DNA from: Biomphalaria glabrata
Lineage: Eukaryota; Mollusca; Gastropoda; Planorbidae
Assembly (NCBI RefSeq): GCF_947242115.1
Contig: NC_074716.1
Location: 21,869,590 to 21,933,589 of the forward strand
Length of the DNA: 64,000 bases
Reading direction: 5' to 3'
Shown: in pieces, positions 10,528 to 22,500 of the stretch
Layout of the letters: each line of letters starts with the position of its first letter
How positions within the stretch are numbered: the first letter of the stretch is position 1
Program-made: the position numbers and the translations under genes
Notes under the pieces: model-generated
Databases searched by the model: none
Seen by the model: only the letters and a program-made list of their open reading frames with translations
What the model was told of the DNA's origin: nothing

Positions 10528-13500
10528 ATGGCCGGCATGCAGTTTGAGTATGACGCGGAAGGGGGAACGTTCTTTTATTTCTTGCTGTCGTTTTGGGCCT
10601 TATTGCTTATTCCAGCCACCTACTTTTTATGGCCTTCTAAACAGAGCACTGGTAATTAAATTTTCTTAGATCTAGAGTATTCTAATTCTAGAAGGTCTAG
10701 ATCTACCCAGAGTCGGCAGAGTGAGAGTGTCACCCGAGTCAAGAGTCAAGACTTGTCAAGAGTCGACTCTTAGTACAATAGTAGTCACTCCAGACAGTCA
10801 AGACAAGTCACTGACTTCACTGCTGAGTATCTGGAGTCTAAGTCACTAACTCTAAGTACTCTAACTTAACTCTATTGTGACTATTCATCTCTAGAGTTAG
10901 AGTCTATCAGTATCAGATAATCAGTCACATTCAGTGTCATGACACAGAGAATGAGTGACAATATGAATATGATTCAATATGTGATTATGTCAATATCAAT
11001 ACTTCAATAGACAATACTAATACTAGTAATACTCAGAATACTTCAACAATATGATATGGCAATACTCTAATAGTAATTAACAGTGTATTGTATAGTAATA
11101 GATCTAGTATACTATTCACTATTGTCAATAGTAATAGACAGTCGCAGTGCTGGTTCACATTAGTCTAGACTCTATAGTATAGTCTGTACAATAATACATA
11201 CATATGTTTGTATGATATTATGAGTATACGGCTCAGTATAGTAGTATACTACAGACTCAGTGACTGTGACTAGAATTAGGTACTTCGATAAAAATTTCAA
11301 AATGATCACAATGCAATGGAACCTATTTAGTTAGATAGAGCTTGAGAAATGCTTTCCAATGATACCAATTTTATATTGCTGAGTTAATTGTGAGGGAAGT
11401 TATTACATTTTTAGTGGCCAAAAATTAGCCTTCTTTAGCCTTTGTAAATAAAAAAAAAAACTGACCGAAACAACTGACAGTTGAACTTAAATTAACTGTA
11501 TTATAAAAAGTCTTAAAGATATGGGGTTGAAACTTCACACTCTTTTACATTAACCAGTATTCTGTTAAAATAAATTAAAAAAATAAGACCAAGCAATAAA
11601 ATCTTTGAAAAAAAGTTAATTAATATATAAAAAAAAGCCTTCGACAAAAAATAAAAATATATGTGATTTTGTCATCATATGAGCCCAAAAATCACAAATA
11701 AAACAAATCAGAGATCTGTATTGTGTTTTACTTTGTTTAATTATAATTCTACTGTATTTAAATAGCTATTTATATGCATCAGATAGATAATTCTTATAAA
11801 TTATAAATGAAAATAGCACTGCGCAGAAAAATATTTCCTAAAATTTAATGACTATAAGTTTCATAAACTTCATAAAAAAACAGTTTTAACCTTTTTGTAG
11901 AGCACTTGCAATTAATCATTTTAAAATGCCTTAATTTAAATGCTTTAAAAATTAGATTGTAAATGAAAAATTTCTTGCTTCGGACAATAAAATAAAAAAG
12001 AAACCTTGCGATTTTTTTAGAAGTTATTAAAAGATTTTTTACTTGAATTTTTGTGCAATAATAGCTCATCATTTTAAAAATATAATGTACTCATTTATTA
12101 ACTATTAATTTACATGTATATTAATAGAAAAAAAACAACATACAGAAAAAAAAATTATTAGTTTGCTGAGCTAAAAATATGAAAAAAAAAAAGTAATATT
12201 TAATATTATTTTTTAAAGTAATTAAACTTTTACTTTAAAATTTGCAGATTACAAAGTCATATAATAAAGACACATTCCCTCTCCATAATCTAGCATTCAA
12301 ACACTATAAAAGTTAATCTAAATGAAAAATTCCTATGTGTGCTTCTAAAAATAGCTTGTGATAGACAGAAATTGACCATTTCCAGTAAATCACAGTGTTG
12401 GTTGTTACTAAAAATAGATTTTAACCATCAACTTTGAAAATTAATATCTAAAGAGTGCGCCAAGCTACAAAGTTCAAACTTAGCACACATATATATATTA
12501 ACATGCTAAATTCAATAGAATTAGTGAGATTGTTGTAACCATAAACACTTTATTTAAAAAAGCAAATTTTTCCCTTCTTTGTCTTTGTTAATTTTAATAT
12601 CAAATATCTTTAAAGTGCGCCAAGAGAATTTAATGAAATTTGAAATATACACATTTCATAATATGATAAATTATTGTAGCAAACAGCATTGTTGTAACTT
12701 TTATAGGAAAAAAGTTGTAAAAATGTCAACTTTCACATTAACTTTTGTTAAGAAAAATTTAACAGATTGGCTTCAAAAGCAAATAAAAATGATCTCTGAT
12801 ATCTTATGTTTACAAAAAGTAATCATAATTAGTCCTCAAATCAAATACAATATGCTAAAACTTGGATGGAAATGACCACCCCTAAAAAAAGGGTAAAATG
12901 TGCTGACACACTTTTCAGCCATTTTTTTGGGAGAAAAAAAAATGGATCTAGGTCAGTTTATCGAAGTACCTACTAGAATCTAGTGTGACTCCTCAGCACA
13001 CACATAATAATATTATAAATATAGTATAGTAGTATAGTATATAGATAGAGAAGTTTATTTATTCCAGACGTTACATGAATTCGGACACTCGCTGCTTTTG
13101 TAGCCATTAAATTGATTAAATCTTTATTTTGATATTTAATATAAACTAGCATGCTGTATAATATGCTTGTCCATTTTCCAATTATTCTGACCCAATTTCC
13201 TTCATTTAGCTGTCTTTTTATGTTAGAAAAAAGAATTTCAAATTTGTAAGTCAGGTTGTTGTTTTTTCCTATGTTACCCGGATGACTTTACCTCTTCCTA
13301 GGGTTAAGACTACATTTTTTGATTGGCTAAGTCTATGCTAATGCGCCCAGCAATATTTATTCTGTTTTTGGAACTGATTTATTTGATTCATAAGTTGTTT
13401 GATTCCATAAAAAAAAATTGAATCTAATAGGGTGTTTGTATTAAATTATGATTTTCTTACCAATTTTTTTTTCGTTTATTCATTTAATAAATTTCTTATA

Positions 13501-16500
13501 CAAATGATCTTTAGTCTGACTTACTGGTTTACCATGAATAAGATAAGTGGAATTAATTTGTCTTAGTTTTTTTGTTACTCTTAATAACTGACATTTTTCT
13601 GGGTGGAAAGACATGCTCCAATTTGATTCCCATTTCTGTAATTCATCTTTTCTCTTTGTAAAATTTCTGTATCTTGTGTTGTTTTTATTGTTCTATATAT
13701 TATGCAATCGTCTGCAAATCTGACTTTTGTTCCTGAACTATGGTTTATGTAAATTAAAAATAGTAGTGGACCTCAGACTGTTCCTTGAGGTACGCCTGAG
13801 TTTACTGTTATTGGTGTTGATTTAGAGCCATTTATTATTACAGTTTGTTCTCTCCCTATCAGAAAATCTTTAATCCACTGATGCAATAGACAATCAATGC
13901 CAAAATATTTTTTAATATTTGTAAGTCAGGTTGTTGTTTTTTTCCTATGTTACCAGGATGACTTTACCTCTTCCTAGGGTTAAGACTATATTTTTTGGTA
14001 GGTTTTCTTACCAAAATTTATTTTAAACAGCCAGTTTTGGACATCAATGTTAATGATCTTATATTATATTTCTTTAAGTTTGTTGTTGTTTTTTTTTTAG
14101 AGAATAAATGGGCAAATGTTTGGAGTGAGCTTGATACATTGAATGAAGTTAAATGCCTAGATCTTGACCTACTAGATCTAGATTTATATAGAGAGAATAT
14201 CTAATAGAGGGTTCAGCTATTTAGGCAAGAATGGTCATTCTAGCTTGTACTATACTACAAAAGATCATTTGTATTAGAAATTTATTAAATAAATAAACAA
14301 AAAAAAATTGGTAAGAAAATCATTTGTGGAGGCGTCCCGAGACATGACGTTAAACTGCGCTCCTCTTTCCTTAGCACTTTTGGAGCTCAAAAGTGCCCTT
14401 CTTCTTTTCTATCATTGTGTCTGCCTCCTCTTTTCCTTAGTCTGCCTTCATTGATCATCACACTGTCTCCTTAACTTTAAATTCTCACTACGTCCTAGAC
14501 CAGTCCGTTTGCCGTGGACTGCGACGGGTAAGGGGGGATAAAGAGATCCTGGTGTTTGAGTGATGGCTATCTGAGGATAAACCACAACAACACAATACTT
14601 TGGCTCCAAGTTCCCCTAGACCTGAGGCCCAGATGGCCCGCTCTGGGTCAACCGGCTGGTCATGCTGAGCTACCAGCATAGGTCGTCGACCTATGCTGGA
14701 GGGGGGTGGCTGGAGGGTCAATCAGGGAGCTGCTGTATCGGACACATGTCCGATGCAGCAGCTGACTGAGTATAGCACCTGTGTAGCCCTGGTGGCCTCA
14801 TTCTGGACATCCGAATGGCTCGTCCCCTTGTTGGACTCGATGGCGGGTGGGGAGCACAGGTGCCGAACTAACAAGAAAATATATATGGATTAAAAAAATC
14901 CCAATAAACTACTTGCCCCAGATTTAAGTCTGGGTAAGAGACGCCGTATTGAGGCTAAAAAGGAGGAGGCCACAAAAAGCTGTACTACCTGGCCATCATT
15001 TTTGGTGGTCATGCGCACAGAGGAGGGGAAAAGCCTGACAAAGCTGAGCCCTTTCCTTATCTATAAGGGACTCAAGTCAGTAGTGGGAGAGCCCAAGAGT
15101 GTGTCTAAGCTACACAAATCAATGGAACTTCTTGTAGAAGTAGATGGCAAGACACACTCTGATGGGCTTTTAAGATGCAGAAGACTCTGTGATCTCCAAG
15201 TGGAAGTCATGCCACACAAGAGTCTGAACACCAGCAGAGGTGTAATCAGCTCTAGGGACCTACTGGAATGTTCTGAGAAGGAAATAGTGGAGGGCATTGA
15301 AGGAGTCACCCATACCCGGCACATTACCAGGCGCAGGGATGGTGAAGAGGTCAAAACCGCCACTATTATCCTCACATTCTGAACTAGGACACCGCCAGAG
15401 TAGGTGAAGGCAGGATACCTACGAGTTCCAGTGAGGCCCTACATACCTAACCCCATGAGGTGCTTCAAGTGCCAGGGTTATGGACTCGGCACGGCAGTCT
15501 GCAAGAGGAACACTGTGTGTGCCAGATGTGCTGGAGAGGGTCATAAGGACAAGGGCTGCACAGCCTAGTTCAAATGCCCAAACTGTCATGCTGGCCACTC
15601 AGCCTACTCCAAGGACTGCCCTGTGTGGAAACAAGAGGTTGCCGTGCAGGAGTACAAGGCAAGAAATGGATGTACCTTCAGCCAGGCAAAATCGGCTGTA
15701 TTGGCCCTACCCAAGGGCCAATTCGGCTTGACAAAGACCTATGCCCAGGCTGTTGCTAAGATAGGAAGATCCATAGCCACACAGACGGACACACTGACCC
15801 TACCACCCCCTCCTCCTCCTCCAACTCAGAAGAAAACACCGCCAAAGAACACACCTCTGAAGAAACAAGAAAGCCCTGTTGTCATGCTAAAGAACAGGTT
15901 CTCTGTGTTCGCTGATGAGAGCATGGAGACTGAGCAGCATGTCAAAACCAATACTCCGGGAGAACCCGGAGACAGTATGTCTGACACAGGTTCTCCTCAG
16001 AGAACCCAGCCAGACACCCCAACCTCTACAGAATTAGAGGTTGATAAACTCCCTAAGGGGAGAAATCAAAGCGGAGAGGATGCCCGAGGTGAGAGAGGAG
16101 AAAATAACCTCGGCTCTAACCAGAGGGATCTCCCCTCTCCAGAGAGAAAGACTTCCCCCAAAAGGGGGTTGTCCTCCTCTCCATCCAAACCCAAGAATAA
16201 AAATACCAAGGTCACTGGAATAAAGGGAAACCCCTCTGGGGGCCTCCCAAGGCCAAATAGCTCCAAGTAGGTCATCCAGAATTGTACAGTGGAATTGTAG
16301 AGGCCTCAAGGCCAATTACGAGGAAATGCAGCTACTGATGGACTCTGAGACTCCTGTAGCTGTCTGCTTACAGGAAACATTTCTGAAAGATAGCATCAGC
16401 TTCCGAAGCTACCGTGCTTACAGCAAGAATGTTGAGGATGTAGAGAGAGCATCAGGTGGAGCCTGTATCCTTGTGAAGGATAGCATCCCCCATGAGAGGG

Positions 16501-19500
16501 TAGAACTACAGACCACACTACAGGCCGTAGCAGCTAGGATAACCCTTCACAAGGTTATCACTTGCTGCAGCCTGTATCTACCACCAGGCGCTCCATTAAA
16601 CCCAACAGACATGGAGGACCTATTGAAACAACTCCCCCGGCCTTATTTAATCCTTGGGGATTTCAATGCCCATAACACGATGTGGGGATCCAACAATACC
16701 GACACAAGAGGTCGTATGCTGGAGGATATCTTCCTCCAACATGATTTATGCATACTTAATGATGCATCACCGACCTACTTGCACCCAGGAACTGGATCAC
16801 TCACATGCATTGACCTCACCGTATGCGTCCCCGGACTTCTGGACGACTTTAAATGGTCAGTTAGCAATGATCTACAGGGAAGTGATCACTTCCCAATCAT
16901 CATTACTAACAATCTACCTTCATTGGGACAACCTCAGCGGTGGAAACTGAATAAGGCCGATTGGGAACAATTCCAAAAAAGATGCTCAGAGGATATCACA
17001 GAAAATATCCTCGATGAACAGAACCCAGCTGATACCTTTGCTAGCAAGCTACTAAGTATAGCCAGGAAAGTTGTACCCCTAACCTCTGCAAATCTAAAAC
17101 GGCCTAGCAAACCATGGTTTAATACAGCTTGCAAAAGTGCTATTGGCAATAGGAAAAAATGATGGCTTCATTTATAAAGAATCCTTTCCAGGAAAACCTA
17201 AAGCTATTCAGGATAGCTAGAGCAAAGGCTAGACAAACCATACGGTCAGCCAAAAGGAATTCCTGGAGAAGTTTTGTCAGCAGTCTGGATGCCAAAACTT
17301 CTGCTAGAGCGGTTTGGAAGGCAGTAAGGCGAATCAAAAGGAAAGAATCAAATGCAATAGGGCATTTGAAAAACCAAGGATGAACTGTCACGTCCCCCAG
17401 AGAAATAGCTGACTGCCTTGCATCCTCAATAGCAGAAAAATCATCCACTGCACACTACACGCCAGAGTTCCAAAAAGTCAAAACCAGGGAGGAAAGACAC
17501 CCCATTGATTTCAGGTCAGAGAACAATGAAGACTACAACAAACCGTTCTCGCTTGAGGAACTGAGGGAATCGCTGGACAAGTCACATGACACAGCGCCTG
17601 GAGAAGACTAAATCCATTACCAGTTCCTCAAGCACCTTCTTGAACCCTCATTGGCAGTCCTGCTAGGGGTCTATAACTGTGTGTGGCAAACAGGCGCTTT
17701 CCCAAACAGCTGGAGGAAAGCCACAGTTATACCGATACCTAAACCGGAAAGAGACGGCTCTGACCCAGCTAACTATCGACCAATAGCACTAACAAGCTGC
17801 ATCTGCAAAACCATGGAAAGAATGATTAACATTAGGCTGGAGGGGAATAAAGTGATCTCCAACTACCAGTGTGGATTCCGGCAGGGGCGGACAACAACTG
17901 ACCACCTGGTAAGGCTGGAAGCTTATATAAGAAATGCATTACTCAGAAGAGAACATCTAGTAGCTGTATTCTTCGATATAGAAAAGGCCTATGACACAAC
18001 CTGGAAACATGGCATTCTATGTGACCTGGAGCTTATGGGGCTTAAGGGACACCTCCCCCGTTTTGTGGGGGAATTCCTGAAAGATCGAAAATTTCAGGTT
18101 CGAGTGGGCAACTCCGCTTCTGACACTCATGACCAGGAAATGGGTGTACCCCAGGGCAGCATTCTGTCAGTCACCCTGTTCAACATTAAAATAAATAGCA
18201 TCATAAATGCGCTGTCCCCTGGCATAGAGTGCTCTTTGTATGTTGATGACTTTTTCATTTTTACTTATGGGAAAAACATGAACACCTTAGAAAGAAAATT
18301 ACAGTTATGTTTAAACAAAATTCAGGGTTGGGCAAACGACAATGGTTTTAAATTTTCAGACTCCAAAACAGTTAGTATGCATTTTTATAATCTAAGGGGA
18401 CTCCACCCAGACCCTGAACTATTTGAAAGAAGATCCCTGTCGTGAAAACTACAAAATTTTTAGGCCTCACCCTAGATTCCAAATTTAATTTTCTCCCCCA
18501 CATTAAGGAACTTAAGAAGAAATGCCAAAAGTCATTAAACATACTTAGAGTACTCAGCCATACGGACTGGGGAGCTGACAGAGATTAGAGATGGGAATCG
18601 AACCCAACTTTTAAAGTTCGGGTTCGGTTCGGTTCGGTCAGATTTAAGTTCGAGTTCGGTTCGGTTCGATGACGAGTATAGTTCGGTTCGGTCAGGTCTA
18701 AAGTTCGTCTCGGTTCGATGTTATGAAATTATGTAATAGCAAAATTAAGTTATAAGGTTTAATCCAATTTATTAGTTAAAACTTTTTTATTTGAATTTTT
18801 ACATAAAACAAATACTATGCAATATATAATAGGCCTATGGGCAATACTTTTGCCAAAATAATGTTGCCTACATACATTTAAAGCGCTGTAAAAATTTCTT
18901 AATGGAGATACAAATGAAGATGCGGCAGGTTTTCGCTCAAGTCGGCAAGTGGTTTAATTCAGGGCATGGCTCGGCGCTAAGCGAATTTTTTAAAAAGGCT
19001 AATATCGATGTGCTTTCTTTCAGAACGCACTATTCATCATAATAAAAAAAAAGTCGAGGGCCATATGAAATCTAATAATAAAGAGGCAGACCTGGCCAAT
19101 AGAATTATGCAAGGGACATTCTAGGTAGGCCTACATATTGCGCACGTACTTCTATAATGGGCGTGATCTTTTTAAAGAAATATTCTTCGTGTAAAGACGT
19201 CTCTATCGAGGATTTTTTTCACACATAAGTCGTCACTATTATAAATTGCAATGTACGGAAGAAATTCGACTATTCTGAGACCAAAGAAAATGCAGAAGAA
19301 TCACACTAGCGGAGATGTTTTAAAATGTTTTCTTCAAAACGTTTTGACCCATATTGTGCATACGCGCCTCGCAAAAAGCAGTCTACAGTTGACAAGGTCT
19401 TATTAGAAGATAAAATGACATCTCCACTTAATATATTTTAATTTTTAAACATGTAATTATACTAATATTCAGATAAGTTACAATAAAAATAAAACTTTTT

Positions 19501-22500
19501 TTTTCGATGCCCCCTCTCTTTGTTAGTTGGTCGTTGGTTTGTCGCTTACAAACAGCTAGTACAATTGAACCAATATAGGCGTTTTATATTTTTAGATGGA
19601 CTTCTTATGGTCCGACAGTTATGCTGGGCAGGGCACGTATCCCGTATGGGAGACAAACGTATGCCAAAGGCAGTCTTTTTTTTTTGGTGAGCTAAAAGGT
19701 GGTCGACGTTACAGATGCGCCCCACGAAAACGCTTCAAAGACCAGCTTAGAAGCCAACTTGCCTTAGCTGACATAGAAGAGAGCACCTGGTTGCATGCGG
19801 TCTTAGAACGAGTCAGTTGGAGTTCACTCCCGAAGTCCACGGGATACACATTTGAGACCAAAAGAAAATCCGCTGCCGAGGACAAACGCAGACGCGAAAA
19901 GAAAAACTAAATCGACCACCTGCGAACAGTGGTTATGCTTGCCCTGGATGTGGCAAAATATATAGGTCACAGCTGGGCCTGCGCAGCAATGGGAAAAACT
20001 GCATTCCTCACTAATCTTCGGCTTCGGGCTCGAAGACAAGCCTTATAACAATATATAAACTTAATAAACTTTAAAATAAAGTTCTTATGTAAACAACTCA
20101 ATATAGCCTAACTGTTATTACAATATTCACATATTTAACTTGAGATAGAGTTGTAATATTAATGAAATATACTGATATTTAAACAAAATCTAGGTCACCA
20201 CAAAACATCGTCTTTACTCTTTCATGTCTTAAGATTGTCTGCCGTTTCACATTTGCATTACGCTAATTTCATCATCCTCAATGCATAAACACCAATCAAT
20301 CGCTTAACCTCTTCTTACCGCCACCAGAAAAAAAAACACACACACTTTATGACACCCCTTTTTGTCAAGAAGTTGCGTCTCCCCATCCCCCAATTCAAGG
20401 TACTAACCATCCCCAACCACGGGAGAGGACCCAAAGTTTGAGAAACGCTGCATTAAAAATACTGATGATCAATAATGCATAACAGAATAATAGTAAAAAA
20501 TATTCAGGGGCGTAGATAGGAATTTTTCATCATTTGGGGCCCGGGAGGGGCTGGACCTCTTTGGGGGCCCCTGCATTTTGCGTAATATTGAATATTTATT
20601 GTAAAAAAACACTAATTTGGGAGCCCGGGGGGATTTTACATTTCTCACCCTCCTCCCCCTCCCTTTCTACGCCACTGATAATATTCCAATATAGAATACT
20701 TCACAATTTTGTAAAAATAAATCACTTAATAGAAGATAATTAAAATTTATTTTAAACTAGAACACAAATGAACTTATTTATATCTACACTCTCTAATCGG
20801 CAAAAAATATTCTACTCTCAACTATCAGTCATCTCAAATAAAAGTGACAATATTTGAATGTCAACTTTCTACTTACTAGGAACTTGAATCTAGATCTAAT
20901 TAGAGGGCGCCTATTCGACTCAAAACCAATATTGCAAACAGCCGCGAAAATTCAAGGTTAGGGGAGAGTCGGCACGTACGGAAAAACCCATGGGAATCAA
21001 AGCGAGCCGCTTTTTTTTTTTCAAAATACCACCACCACCCCCTCCCAAGTTTTCAAAGTATAATGGAATCATTAGAATTTAAATAAAATATTTAAGTAAT
21101 TTTTTGAAAACCCAAAATATAAATTGCAAAATTAGTTCGGTTAAGAAAAGGAGGGTTCGTTCGGTTCGGTTCGTACCAAGCAGTTTCAAAGTTCGGGTTC
21201 GGTTCGGTCATAAGTGAGGTTCGGGTTCGGTTCGTTTCCCATCTCTAACAGAGATACCTTGCTGCTGCTATATCGGAGTCTAATTCGATCCAAGCTAGAC
21301 TACGGATCCATAATATATGGAGCAGCAAGGAAGTCTTATCTAAAAATACTGGAACCAATACAAAATGCTGCCCTGCGTCTCTGTCTCTGTGCGTTTCGTA
21401 CATCACCTATCCCAAGTCTCCATGTGGAGGCTGGAGAACTCCCCATGGATATAAGAATGAAAAAGCTTGCAATGCAGTATATAGTCAAGCTAAAATCCAA
21501 CCCCACGAACCCTGTTTTCGACTCCATATTTAACCCCACAGAGGTAGAATTATACAATCAAAGGCCTAACGTCATACAGCCGTTGGGCCTTCGAATGAGA
21601 GAACCCATCCAAAATTTAACCCCACCAATTGACCAAATCTCTAAAATAGAAACTCCTCAGAATCCTCCTTGGCTAATGAATAAACCCAAATTAAATTTAT
21701 CCCTCCTTAATTTCAAAAAAGAAAATACAGACCCAAGCATACTACAAGTCCACTTTAGGGAACTGCAGGAGAGCTATGGAGATTGTGGCACCATCTACAC
21801 AGACGGATCCAAAATGGATGGAAAAGTCGCGTGTGCCTGCTCCTTTCGGAACAAAACAATCTCCCCGATGGCTGCTCCATTTTTACGGCCGAATTGCATG
21901 CAATATCGCTTGCACTTATGGCCGTTAAAGCATCAGAAAGGAGGAAATTTATAATCTGCTCCGACTCCAAATCTGCATTGCAAGCTTTGGGGCGGATGAA
22001 GACTGACATTCCATTGGTACATAAGAGCCTGAAGCTGTTGGACCAAATAACAGCCGACCGTAGGGATGTCACCGTCATCTGGGTCCCCTCCCATGTTGGC
22101 ATTGAGGGAAACGAAGCCGCAGACAGAGAAGCAAAGAGAGCCCTAAATCATGCGGTGTCAGGAACCCAGGTTCCCTGCTCGGACCTGAGACAAAGTATTG
22201 CCTCTGCCACCTATTGAGGGTGGCAGAACCGATGGGAGGCTGAGACTCACAGTAAACTCAGGCAGATTGTGGCGGATGTCAGGTGGCGGCCCACATCTAA
22301 GGGTCTGACAAGGCGTGGTAGCACGACCATGTCCAAACTTAGGATTGGCCACACCTACATCACGCACTCATTTGTGCTGAAGAGAGACGAGCCCCCACTT
22401 TGTGAGTACTGTGACTCTCGCCTCACCGTGGAACATATCCTTGTTGATTGCCCCACATACCAGGATGTCAGGGAGAGGTATTTTGGAGCCACTAGCAGCT

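Larger units (their letters stand above)
18586..21247. mobile_element. hAT element inserted in the Nimbus-like ORF2
   Basis: Perfect terminal inverted repeats TAGAGATGGGAA / TTCCCATCTCTA and a perfect 8-bp TSD ACAGAGAT (18578-18585, 21248-21255). Removing the insert restores the LINE frame (TDWGADRD followed by TLLLLYRSL). The subterminal regions are packed with GGTTCGGTTCGG-type words on both sides. No hAT transposase is visible. Inside are a LINE 3' fragment and a small hAT MITE. A related copy lies at 2242-6445. Confidence 0.92.
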
